A stretch of DNA of 64,000 nt from Patagioenas fasciata (taxonomy: Eukaryota > Chordata > Aves > Columbiformes > Columbidae), in assembly GCF_037038585.1 (NCBI RefSeq), contig NC_092524.1, forward strand, positions 49,065,001 to 49,129,000. The letters are read 5' to 3'. Shown here piece by piece: positions 38,294-50,285 of the stretch. Every line of letters begins with the position of its first letter. Within the stretch, counting starts at the first letter, position 1. The notes below the pieces were generated by a model that made no database searches, was not told the origin of the DNA, and worked only from the letters and a program-made list of their open reading frames with translations. A program made the translations under genes and the position numbers.

Positions 38294-41200
38294 CTATGGC
38301 AGCCACATAGAAATAAATTTTCTCTGTTAATATCAATAAGCTGTAAACTTTAACAAAAAACATACACTAGCAAACATACAGGTATGTGCTGTGATTTTAC
38401 ACATGCTGGAAAATACTGATTTGAATTCCCAGAATTGTCAGTATTGCAGTTAGGTTCAAATTAATTTGCTTATGAATTTCATGCCCACTTCATCACTACA
38501 AAATCTTTGGAAAAAAACTGCTTTGCATTGAGAAAAGCACTGGGAGCGTTGCAAGTTTTTGTCACTACAAAAAGTTGCAAAAATGCTCTGTTTTCCTGTT
38601 TATATCAATATCCATGGTTCAGGGAGAAGCATAGTGGCAGGACAGACATGAGTGGATGATTAATTCCTCGTCAATGAATGGTCCACATTAATTCACTGAA
38701 GTTCCACAAGTAAGTAGTAATAAAAATTAAATCAATTTTCCCTGCCACTGAGAAAACTCAAACTTTTTTTATTTCTCATATCAAAGTACTTTTAGTTGCT
38801 TTTCCATTTTTTCTGTTAAATGATTAAATAAAGCCTGAAGTACAATTTACGGTGAGACGCATACAGTATAGCTTTTTTGCTGAGTAAAGTCATTTGGTCT
38901 ATAAGCTTTAAAAAAATCATTTTCAAAAAGGTCATTTAAACAAAAACCTCTGTAAATCTGTATTAACACTGCTGCAAGTAGTCCCCAGTGGCAATACATT
39001 CCAAAATAAGATAAGAAGCTTGGCTTGTTATCCAAATTACTCAGTTTCTTGAAATGAGAAGAGATAATGTACAAATGCATCAGTTCATGAAAATACTCAG
39101 TTTTGCTACTGAACTCTTATCATAAAGAGCCTCAGGAAATTTTGTTAAAACATCTTGTGATTTATAATTCATGCTGATACTAAAATTTTAAAACTAAAAG
39201 AAAACAAAATAAAATTCAATATTAATTTAGAGACAGAATGAGCTTTTGTCCGGTCACTGAAGAAGGATTTACTCCTATCAAGACTAATGGGAATTATACA
39301 TATTAATCCCCTTACGTGTTGATGAGAGGCTTAATACCTTAAGGGTACATAGCACAATAGCAACTTTTAAAGAATAAAAAAAGGTTTTGTTTTTTCATTC
39401 TGCTTCCAGAAATTTTATCTTAGAAGAGATCTTTCAAACAAGTAAGGTGCTTCTACCAGCATCTACACTACACAATGGCATTCTCTTCACAGAAATTTTA
39501 ACTTACATAAAATACTTTTCCTCATGCATGCTGTGCTTGGCTAGATGGTCAGTTGTTCATGGCAGGGAAAGTGTCTTAAAATATTTGCATTTACCTACCA
39601 CATTTGCCTTTTGTTTTCTAACTTTCTCCTTTGTTTTTGCTTCAGTTTGTATTCTCTATTATTTATTTTATTTTTTATACATTATATTTACCTTCTTTTT
39701 CCCCAGTTTCTTCTTTATCTACTATTACTTAGCCCTTTCTTAACAGAAAAATCACTGTTGTTGTACTTGATGGTATTCTGCCAGCCACTGGCCTTTTTTA
39801 TTTCTGGAAATCTTACATTTTAGCACATACAAATAGCAATTTTGATTTTCCTGGGCTTCTAAGCAACACATATTTTACAGTCATCTGACAAGACTACAGA
39901 GTAATGAAAAGATTGAGTAGGGACAAATGAAATAATAAGAAAGGAAGGAAGAAAAACAACTGCTTTTAGGGGAACATTTGACTTTGGTTTCATTTTTGCT
40001 TCTTAAAATGAAGAGACTAGGACACAGGATTAGATATTGCTTAAAGAAGTATAGTACAAGAAAGGCTAGAAAGCAGATCATAACAGAGGAGAAAGATTAA
40101 TTACACCAGTAGTTTTATCTCAAATTGTCAATGTAAAAATTATACAAGAACTCCCATTTTTTTTAAACATGCATTTTCTTATCATCTACCAAATACCTGT
40201 CTACTTTGTATAGCAGAAATATTACATTGTGTTCAGAGCATGAGACAAAACTATTAGAAAGAATGAACTTTGATATCCTCAAGCCTACGCTCTTCGCTCT
40301 TTCAACCGATCAATTTTAGAGACTTTTGATTGAGAAACAGTAAAATAAAAGAAAAACAAAACAGATCATTTGAGTTAGTTCCAAGGGAGGGTAAGAAAGG
40401 CGAGCATTAAAAAGGGTTTTTTTAGACTAAGCTAGCCTGATGGCTAAAATCAGATTAGCAACTGCCTGTTACTTGGTTTTGAACATTCTGTTCTATTCGT
40501 AACAGCCGTGACAGCAGACAGCACAGTATGTCATGCAAAAACCCAATTAGGCCTGACTAAATGGAAGCCATTAAATGTTCCCTGTTGTCTAAAGAAAGAG
40601 GAAAAAAAGAGCTAGAATCAGCTTTATACTGGATTCTGAATGGACAGTTCAAATCATGCAAGCTCAGTAAGCTCAGTCAGCTGAGTACAATATTATACTC
40701 TACTGTCAGCTGATTGCATTCCACTTAGCTTTTCAATGTTTTCCAAATTTCGATGGCTACTGAATTAGTAACTCTTGTGTGAAGGCAACAGAAATCAAAG
40801 AAATTGAAGATTATCATTATCAACAGACCGAAAGTGAATCTGACCTGTTTCTTCCTTTCAATTCTTTCTTAAAGAAGAGCAACATGTTTTTTTCAAGTAG
40901 TTTAATAATAGCAACTTACTAAGATAAAATAATCTGTACTTATTCTACCTTTTCCATTTTTTAAAAGACTTACTGGTAAGTATGTCCTCATTTTACAGAA
41001 GGAAGATTGCTACGGAGGAGGTGGGGAACACAAACAGCTTAAAGTATTTTGATATATAGTGAGTGATCCTAGATTTTGAGCTTGACTGCTTAGACACACT
41101 GGTAAGATTCACTGCAAGTGAATTTTGATTTGATTGTGCTAAGCACCAGAAACACTAGCATGGCTCTTCAGTGCTGATCACTTATTTCAACAGCATCCGT

Positions 41201-41893
41201 AAGAAACTGTGGTTCTGCTAAAGGAAGCTGCTACCATTCTGTCATGCAGTGAGAAGTGACATGACAATGAACAAGCCAATATGAAGAGAAAGAAAGTGTG
41301 TTAACAGCTGGAAAAGTGAAATCATTACAGGCAAATGCTTCTAAACAAGAGCCTTGGTTTTGTATTGCAGGGAGCCAGGAAATCATGCTTAGCCCTGAGA
41401 GACCTTTAGCAAATTACTTCCCCTCTGTGTGCCTGGATCTCGTTTATGTATGAAGTGTATCTTTTGTAAAGATGTGAAGATCAACTACTGAAAAATCACT
41501 ATACGTGATCTACAAATTAATTATCCTTTAATGGAGGAAACAGGTTCTATATTTATCTGTTCCATGAAAGGACAAAGGAAAATTTAACAAACCAGTCAAA
41601 AAATTGCTGCAGACGGCAATTTGTCAAAGCAGGTAAACGCTTGAGAGTAGCAAGATACAGTAAGACATTTTTCTGCAACATTTTAAAGATTTTTTTGAAA
41701 ATATCCATGGCATTTTACAATGAAGACAACATTTCTGTCATCAAATTTGATATCTGTCATGGCAGCTACACAAAACAGAAATATTCCTGTGTGATTCTAG
41801 TCTGTCTTTGTACTGGGAGTTAATATACATCAAATAAGCTTACATTGCTGATTGAAAGCAATAGAGAAACAGAAGTGAAATATACACCCATAC
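38294..41893 (-). other. intron of the coiled-coil gene (3.6 kb)
   Basis: AT-rich, no mobile element recognised. The 40.43-40.62 kb stretch is denser in mixed-composition words (CCCAATTAGGCC, GACAGCACAGTATGTCATGC) and is a candidate conserved noncoding element; this is inference. Confidence 0.6.
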
Positions 41894-42007
41894 CTTGAAT
41901 TTTGGGGCTCTCTGTTTTGAATCTTCCAGTTGTTGTTTTAGAGAACTCACTATTTCTTTATACTTTGCATACCTTTCCTCAATCATCTCCCTTCGGCAAT
42001 GGGACTC
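41894..42007 (-). CDS. coiled-coil coding exon (38 codons)
   Basis: Exactly 114 bases, phase 0 at both ends, flanked by an acceptor (GCATTTCTAG) and a donor (TTCAAG|GTATGGG). It encodes ESHCRREMIEERYAKY, KEIVSSLKQQLEDSKQRA and PKFK: charged, with heptad-spaced hydrophobics (I, Y, Y, I, L, L), typical of a parallel coiled coil, then a Pro-containing break. This is the strongest single exon in the window. Centrosomal, ciliary, Golgi-tether and motor proteins all have such segments, so a family cannot be assigned. Its junctions join directly in frame to the exons at 57902-57925 and 38188-38293. Confidence 0.85.
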
Positions 42008-44664
42008 CTAGAAATGCATTGAAAGATCTAAATCATTTTGAAATGTGAAAAGTTGTTAATAAATGTTGGCTGGATACTATAAACACATGTATCAGGAAGG
42101 ATTTTCAATACAGTAAGAGTGAATTGATTACGAACTTTCAGAGGTTGAAGTGCAGGGGCCACATGAAAGCATAACATTCTGTACAGAAAAGTAACACTAA
42201 GATGAAAATAGGTTAAAATGTGAACAGCCTCATCCTTCTTTGGTGAATGACTTCTTGTACAACTACCACACAACATTTGAGGTGTTACCAAAGATTTACT
42301 TTTTCTTTCCTTCTCTCTTCTTATGAAAACATTGAGGGAAGGACTAGCAGTGGAAAGCAATGGATTGCCTTGAAATACTTCATTCATGCCTACCTCTTCA
42401 GAGTAAAATACGCTATAGTATAAAAAAAAGAAGCGTATTATTTCCAAATAGAAGAATTAATGAAACTCCAAACTAGCATCATTCTCACAGGTAACATATA
42501 CAGATTAGCTCTCTTGAATAATAAACGGAAAAACTATAAATTAAACAATACACAGTTGTTGGCAGAGACTTATCTTAAGAAAACAGTCTTTAAAAAACCT
42601 AACTTCATCAGGGAGAAGGACAGAGCTCAAATTAAACCAAACGACATGGGTTCTAATCTCAGGAATGCTGGCTAAGTGATAACTACAGCAAACCAGAAAA
42701 TTACAATGTCATTTTGTAGTAATGTTAAGCAAGAGAGTACAAGTGTGAAGGAGACTGAAGAATCCCCATATTCAAGTTTCTGCTTTGCCTAGCTGAGAAC
42801 TGAATTTTTTCTTTAGCAGTGTGAAACCATTGGAAACAGAAGGCAAATGTCAACATCTCTTACAGTAAAAAGCTCTTCTGGGGACACCTGGAATGTGAAA
42901 TTAAGACTATACATTTCAGCAATATTTTCCTTAAAAACCCCCAAACACTTCAATCAGCATTTGTGTTCCTACCTCTGCGGATGATAGCAATAAAATAGTG
43001 CACAATTTTTAACACATGACCTCATGCAAGAACACTTAAAATAAACAATGTTCCAAACAAGCATTTTTTATGACTATCTCAGTATGAGTAATTCTGCATA
43101 GCAAATAAAATGCACAACATTATGCATTTGTTGATCTGTGATTTAATACCAATTTACCATGTGGGTCAGCCACATAGCCACTGAAGATCTAATTTGAGGC
43201 TTATCACTCTTGACAGTACTCCCTCACTACTGTCAATATGTCCCATTATGTCCAAACAAACACATCTTGATTTTACAGCGATACTGGGAAAATAAGTGGC
43301 AATTATTTGGATTATGTCAAAACAACAACAACAACAATCTGTAAGGGTCTCCCATTTTCACTCATTACTTTAAACATTGAAATAACTGCATAATTTATTT
43401 CATTACAAAATTTTCATTTTTAACAAGCCATATCAGAATTTGCCACTCAATACAAATATTCTGAAGCAGTAAATAGGACTTGATCTATTATGCCCAGTTT
43501 TCTTACATTATGGAGCACCTCAGCAGTGCTACTTATTATGGATAAATCAATAACCTAAAAAAAATCTGTATAAACATGAAAAAAAACCTCAGTATGTTTT
43601 TCTCTACATAATATCTACATGCATGATTTTAAATATCTTATTAACCAATTTATCCATACATTAATTAACCAAAATATTTTAGAACTACTGAAAGAGTCAA
43701 ATATATTCTTTCTCACTCCAATATCCTTAAAATCTTCTAACAGGCTCAGTTTCTCAGGAACAGACTCCAGATGGTCTAAAGCTACTCGAGTACTCTACAG
43801 AACAGAAGATAAAACACAAAAATTAATCAATTCTTCCAGCCATCTCAAACATTAAAAATCTATTACATATATGGAAACAAGTTCATAGGTATATATGTGT
43901 CTGTAAATTAAACAGGTCAACACTAAACAGGCTGTTAAGGAAAAAGGACAAAATAAAGCACAGAGCACAGTTTCCTTAACTTGAATCTCCATGGATAGTT
44001 GCCAGTTTATTGAGCAGAACAATACTTATTTACACATTTGGAGTTTATGTATCCTTCAGAATAAAAATTTCTTTTATTGCACTTCAGGGAGTAAAGTACA
44101 TTTAACAGAAGTACAAGTCTATACTCACAGTGTTTACATCTTTGCAGTTAAATACAAAACAGAAATCTGTTGTGTTGTGTTTTGTTTTGTCCAAGTACAA
44201 ATACACGCAGTTAGCACTTAGCTAAATACAGAACAATCAAATTTTGTATTTTTGGTTTAGACATACGGTATGTATTGCTGAAAGATGAATTACCACTCTA
44301 GAGAGAGTTAGAATTGGACTCAACAACAAGATTTCACCTGCACACCAGGGAGAAAAACAAAAATCCAGTTTATAGCATGATGTAAAGAACTGAAGGAAAT
44401 GAGTATCACGTTTTGGGTTTTGTGCACAGGTGAAGTTAGTTGGTCATGCATAACAAGTAGTGCTGCCCCATAAGCCAGAATCTCTGGAGCTTCACAAAGG
44501 CTGCCCTCCTATTATTTGCTGAACAGCAAGCAGAAACAGTACTGTCTATACTTTCTGAACAACAGTTGGTATTGCCTCCACAATTCTATAAATCACACTT
44601 CTTTGGATAAGGTTCCATTAATGTGGTATGCAACCTACCAATAATAGGCTTCATTAACCACACT

Positions 44665-44678
44665 ACTGCCATGGCAAC
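44665..44678 (+). promoter_or_regulatory. RFX/X-box-like palindromic motif
   Basis: ACTGCCATGGCAAC matches the RFX palindrome GTTGCCATGGCAAC at 12 of 14 positions and is followed directly by CCAAT. RFX factors bind X-boxes, many at ciliary and centrosomal genes, but usually near promoters; this one is deep in an intron. Confidence 0.35.
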
Positions 44679-45774
44679 CAATAAAATTCATCAATCCTGA
44701 AGTCAAATATCATTATGCTATAAAGTCTGTGCAAAGTGAATTAACTTGCCCTCAACTACAAAAGCTCTGTTACCAGTCTTGGAAAGTCTCAATCTGACCA
44801 ACATGAAAAACATCCCATTTAAATCCCAGACTTAAAACCTGAAGAGACTAAAACCTTCAGCCACACCAGGATAAGAAAAATCAGTGGGAACCTCTCAGTA
44901 CAAGTGCAGTCTACTCCAAAAAGCTGTGTTTCATACCATGTAACGCTCCCTGACAACCTTCAAAGGCAACCCAATGAGTCAAGACTGTAATAGCATTCTA
45001 TGCTGAGTAAATAAACCACAAAATGTCAGTACTATTAACACACAACAAAAATACCCAACCAATGATTAATTCTGAAGGAACTGTCTACAGGTTTCATTGC
45101 TACAAAAAAAGTTTATATCCAGGTAAGTTAATCCTCTAGAGAAGAATGTGTTTCTTTAAGAATGTAGCTCATAATAATACTTCTTTAGTTAAAAATCAAT
45201 CACATAAAAAATTACTAAAAAACTGAAAAAGGAGGAATAGCAATGAAATGAACACGCATGTGAGGAGCAGGCAGCTCAGGTAACAATATTGTTTTATTAA
45301 TATTCTGTTAATAATCTTAATCACATTACAAATAGAATGGATGTTATATATTGTAATAGGTATATTAATAATTCACTAATAGATTAAATAGCATTATAAG
45401 CAACATATATTGTATATATATAAAGGAACATAGAATTATTATACATTTACATATGATCATACATTAAGAGCAGTATTATTAAAATTACTATTTATACTGC
45501 TACCATGACTGTCTAGCAACCACAAATCTTTTTTCCTACATGCTGCTATTAATTATATAGACAAAAAGTTACCTGCACAATGAACTAAACAAGCCATTGT
45601 GCCTGTAATTTATAAGCAATATTGCAAATTACAATAACATAATACATGTGAAGCCATCATGTTTTGCTTTGAACCAACCACTTGCTAGGTTAAGTACACG
45701 CTCTCTCATTCTTACACCATAGGAGAGAGTCTACAATCACCCTCTATTCATCTTCTCTCTGCATCTTCTCATTT

Positions 45775-46035
45775 TACAGACCTCTTCCAATCTTTCCCAT
45801 TCAGTTCTTTTTCAGGCTGAAGAACGTACCTGGTTCTTCCTCATATGGAAGAATTTTCGTGCCTTTGATTGTTGTTATGTCTTGTGCAGCCTCCCTAGTT
45901 CTGTGTGTAAGGTAGAGATGGGGGACTGAAGAGTGGAGAACCAGGACTGAACACAGTAACCTCAGTGCAGACACAACATCAATTTAGAAACAACAATGTC
46001 CTATTGTCTGCTTTTTTCCCAACAGCTCCAAACGT
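45775..46035 (-). mobile_element. degenerate old CR1 fragment
   Basis: The plus strand keeps the reverse-complement wording of CR1 ORF2: CTTTTTCAGGCTGAAGAAC, TTCCTCATATGGAAGA, GGAGAACCAGGACTGAACAC and AATGTCCTATTGTCTGCTTT. Divergence is heavy and the frames are gone. It would be an older insertion than the other CR1 copies. Confidence 0.5.
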
Positions 46036-47205
46036 ACAGTTTTTAATACTGTAAGAAATATGTTTTCCATAACAAATGAGAGTCGAGTTTCATTTGCATC
46101 TCACAGGACTGAACTTGTGACCAATATTCAGTCCAAATAAACTAAATAAAGTAGTGGGCACGAGACTGGTTTTTTTTCTGTAATGATATATATGCAAAAA
46201 TACTATGTATTTAAGAGTATTTCTTCAATTTTCTGTAATTAGGAAAAAGATGTACTGGTAGTTAATATGCTGATGATACTAGGGCCTATTTTTATAAAAC
46301 CACCACCTGGTTAAATCAGTTTCTCAGATATTTGGGTTCTTTTTACTTCTGAGACTAATGAGGTTCAAGCAATATCTCCCACCTTCTAGGAATAAATTTT
46401 TACCCTTAGACTGTATGCTTCACTAAAAACAGTCTCTTTTACCCCACCATTGCATTCTGCAGGAGGATGCAAGATGAGGTAGGAGAAAATATTTGGGAAT
46501 TCCCAAATCTGGCCCTTTTTTCAGGATAGTTTCTACTCTTCATACAGCACAGAAAAGAACAAGAATACATTCCAGTCAAAAGTGCTAGAATAATAACAAC
46601 CCTATTATCATAGGTAAGAGGAAAGAATTTTACAAGAGGTTGGATGAATTGCAGCTTCAAGAACCATAGAAAGAGTAAGAAGCCTACAAAATGGGATAAA
46701 AGGGTTGATCAGCACAGAATGATATTTTAGATTTCAAGAAGTAGAGGAAGAACTCTTGAAAGTGAAACAGAGTAAAACAAAGATTCTTCAGTCATTTAGT
46801 GAGAATAAGAATATATAAATGAGACAGGGAAAATAAGGTAAGGTTAATTTAAGTATGAACCCAAAATGAGTACTTTGCTTTTATACTAGCACATTAATTT
46901 TGTTAGATTTCCAAAAATGTACAGGAATTATACAAGACTAAATATACAAAGTTATGCCTGAAATACGGGTAAACTACTTCATGAAACGAGCAGCACTGAG
47001 GACACCCAGGTACAAAAAAGTCCTTAATTGCAATGTCGACAGCTGACCATAGCAAATGCTGGAAAAAGCCTGGAAAGAAGAAAGGTGAATAGTTGTACTG
47101 GCTTCCACTGAATAAAGTATGGCAAATTAGTTCTGCAGAACTCAAAGGCAGAATTAATAAAGGTTATTTCTTCTAACAAGGAAACAGTAATTTCTTCTTT
47201 CTTAC

Positions 47206-47208
47206 CTC
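47206..47208 (-). other. abutting acceptor and donor: 3-nt microexon or recursive splice site candidate
   Basis: On the minus strand a pyrimidine-rich acceptor (ACCTTCCTTTCTCATGCAG) is followed by GAG and then a strong donor, GTAAGAAAG. Used as an exon it would add one in-frame Glu between the exons at 57902 and 41894 (both phase 0). Used as CAGGAG|GTAAG it would be a zero-length recursive splice site, in a 15.9-kb intron. Confidence 0.3.
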
Positions 47209-48911
47209 CTGCATGAGAAAGGAAGGTAAGTAGATTTCACACTCAGATAGTAATGTTTGGACCAAATCTAAAATTTATTCTATCTTCATAAGACATCTTC
47301 TATTATAATGTGTAGCATAATTTGCAATCAGGTCTTTTTTATTACTTGCAAAATTCACCAAAGAAGATTTTACAAGGAGAAAGAAAAAATACTTCTCCTG
47401 TAATATATCTGGTTCTTTATCAGAAAATAATTACAGAATCTGCATTCATATATTAAAATTAATATGTAAAATGGATTCTTCATATTTTCAGAATGCAATC
47501 AGGCAGGTGGTCTACATAGTGCATTTAAAATGTTTTTCATAGATTATAGTGTAGAAGTGTTTTTATAGCAATAAAATACTTTTTTTTTCAAATGCTACTA
47601 TACATCTCTACTTAAAAGTAAAATTGCCTAGAGATATCTATCAATCTCTAATATTTCCCTCTTACAAGAATCAAGTATTTCACTTTTACTACAGTAAAGC
47701 TGTCTTCATTCATATTTCATGCTTCATTTATAGTGGCCTTATATTCAACAAAGCATTAATTTCCACTCCATTAATTTATGATGAGATGTAACGTTTGCTG
47801 CTTCTTGCCAGAGTAGCCCCTGTTACTGGTCCGCATGTGTGTTTCTAAGTCTGGGAAATATATGAGAGATAGCCGACCCTAAGCAATCCAAAGTTAACTA
47901 TATGTGAAACAAAATACCGAATCCTAATGTTCAGCAGTGATCATAGTGTCACACAGATCTGATGGACACATGTCCACAACGTTTTTTACTTCGAACACTA
48001 ACAACTTCCCTACGCTTTGAGAAATAAAATCATTCCTCACAGGAAATAACCCCAAAATTGGAATATCCCCCAATCACTCTTCTTGGTCGAGCAGAAAATG
48101 AAATCATAAATATTTTAAGCTTATGGTATATATTACCTGACACATTTTGCTAAAATATTTTAGTTATGAACTGCAGAAAAAGATACCTTTGAGATGTCAC
48201 AGAGTTGAAATAAAGTTACCTGAGTCACAGGACACATTTCATGTAGTGGCTTCTCAGCATGCTATAAAGTATATTCAATTTACAGCATTTTTTTTCCCAA
48301 TTACAAAAAGTTTTGCTTCCCCCCCCACTATTTTAACAAACAAAACCTGTGATCTGTTCTTTGCATAAAAGGAACTCAGGCCCTAAGTGTAAGCCCATGC
48401 CTGAACCCATCTCATTTTTCAATTCTTTCTCTGAACTGCAATGCCAAGACCTCATTTCAATATTGTCTGTAAATGGCATTAAGGAAGATGCTCATGATCT
48501 GTTGTCCCAAAGTGTCTCCTAAATATATCCCCTCTAATTCACATAGTTTTTGTGGAAACAAACAAACGCTTCAGCTAGTCCCCATTATTTATATTATGAA
48601 ATGTAATCTTGAAAGCAGAAGACGAGCCTTTGAGTTATGTGTATACTCAGTCCTTGGTTTTTTGGTTTTATCAATAACCATGTTGATAAAGGATGATATA
48701 GGCTACTTAGATTTCTGAAAGCTTTTTTTTTAGATTCCTAAAATTTAAACCTAACTTCATACACAAAACTATGGGCTCCAGGCTAACAGCTACTGCCAGG
48801 AAGTAGACCATGGGGTAATGATATGTATTTCCAAGAACTTGCTAACTCAGTGCTCACTATCCATCAGAAAAGCAAAATCAGTACTGAATATAATCAGAAA
48901 AGAAGAGGGGG

Positions 48912-48932
48912 AAAAAAAAAAAAAAAAAAAAA
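48912..48932 (+). repeat. poly(A) tract
   Basis: About 21 A in a row within an A-rich stretch just before a CR1 copy. It belongs to the insertion site, not the LINE tail, because the LINE is on the plus strand and begins after it. Confidence 0.9.
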
Positions 48933-49004
48933 CACAGAACAGAAAAATAAAATGAAAGAGGAAAAAAAAACTCCAGAGAACATGGAGAACTCAGCAATCA
49001 CCAA

Positions 49005-49780
49005 CTGCATAAAGTCCAACAAGGGCAAGTGCCAGATTTTGCACCTGGAACACAGCAACCCTGGCTGTACATACAGGCTGGGGGACATGATACTGGAAAG
49101 CAGATCTGAGGAGAAGGATCTGGGGGTTCTGGTTGATGGCAAGTTGAACATGAGCCAACAGTGTGTCCTGGCAGCCAAGAGGGCAACCGTGTCCTGGGTG
49201 CATCCAGCACAGCATTGCCAGCCGGGCAGGGAGGTGATTGTCCGGCTCTGCTCTGCACTGGTGCGGCCTCACCTGGAGCACTGTGTGCAGGTCTGGGAGC
49301 CACAGGATAACAAAGATATTAAGCTACTGGAGAGTGCCCAGGAGAGGGCTACGAAGTTGAAGGATTTGGAGAGGAAGCCATAAGAGGAGCAGCTAAAGTC
49401 ACTGGGTTTGTTCAGCCTGGAGAAGAGACTGAGAGATCTCATCACGGTCTAGAGCTTCCTCACAAGGGGAGGAGGGGCAGGCACCCAAATCTTCTGTCTG
49501 GTGACCAATAAGAGAACCCAAGGGAAGAGCAGGAAGATGTGCCAGGGAGAGTTAGGCTGCACATTAGGAAAAGATTCTTCACCCAGAGGGTGGTGAAGCA
49601 CTGGAACAGGCTCCCCAGGGAGGTGTCACAGCCCCAAGCCTGACAGTGTTCAAGAAGAGACTGGACACCACCCTCAGACACATGGTGTGAACTGTGGGAT
49701 TGTCATACACAGGGACAGGAGTTGCACTCAATGATCCTTGTGGATCCCTTCCAACTCAGGACATTCTATGATCCTCTGAT
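49005..49780 (+). mobile_element. CR1 LINE, 5'-truncated 3' end (third subfamily)
   Basis: Plus-strand C-terminal ORF2: KCQILHLEHSNPG, EEKDLGVLVDGKLNMSQQ, LVRPHLEHCVQVWEPQD and ESAQERATKL, then broken frames with [12 protein letters not shown]. The 3' UTR contains GTGTGAACTGTGGGATTGTC and ends at CAGGACATTCTATGATCCTC. The tail differs from the copies in the left half but matches the one at 59.0-59.4 kb, so these two form a separate subfamily. Confidence 0.93.
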
Positions 49781-49829
49781 AATTATTCCCAAGTATGAAT
49801 TTACAGTGTGTTTGCCTCTTGACTACTGA

Positions 49830-50285
49830 GTGCAGCTGCAGACCTCTATTTCAAAATTGTGAAAGGTCAGAGAAGAGCAACAAGAATGACCAAAGCCATG
49901 GAGCACTCTTTCCACGCGAGAAAAGATTAAACACAATGACTCAAAAAACTATGATTTTTCAGCCAGAAAGACAGATGCCTAAGGGGAGAAATGACCAATT
50001 TGCATAAAATCGGAACTCACATAAAGATAGAAAAGTTTATACGGGTTTAAGCAGAAAACTGGGCAAGTTCATGAATGAGAAAGACCATGGAAGGGTTCCA
50101 AATTCATAGAAACTACATCTGGGTCTGGAAGTCTCTGAGCTTTGAATGGTTGGAATCAGAATGAACGAGTGGGAAACAAAATATATGTCAGTTCTGTTCA
50201 TACGCTCTTCCCTAAGTATTTTATTTTGGCCATTGTTGGCAATGTCTATAGCTGGGCTAGACTGACCTTTGGTCTTAACCGGAAC
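49830..50285 (+). mobile_element. ancient CR1/L3-type LINE relic
   Basis: The stretch begins with a worn ORF2 block (GGTCAGAGAAGAGCAACAAG and ATGACCAAAGCCATGGAGC, compare the family's QRRATRMIKGLEH). It ends with AGCTGGGCTAGACTGACCTT and TGGTCT, which closely follows the 3' end of old CR1/L3 elements. All frames are broken. It sits directly behind the younger CR1 copy. Confidence 0.6.
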
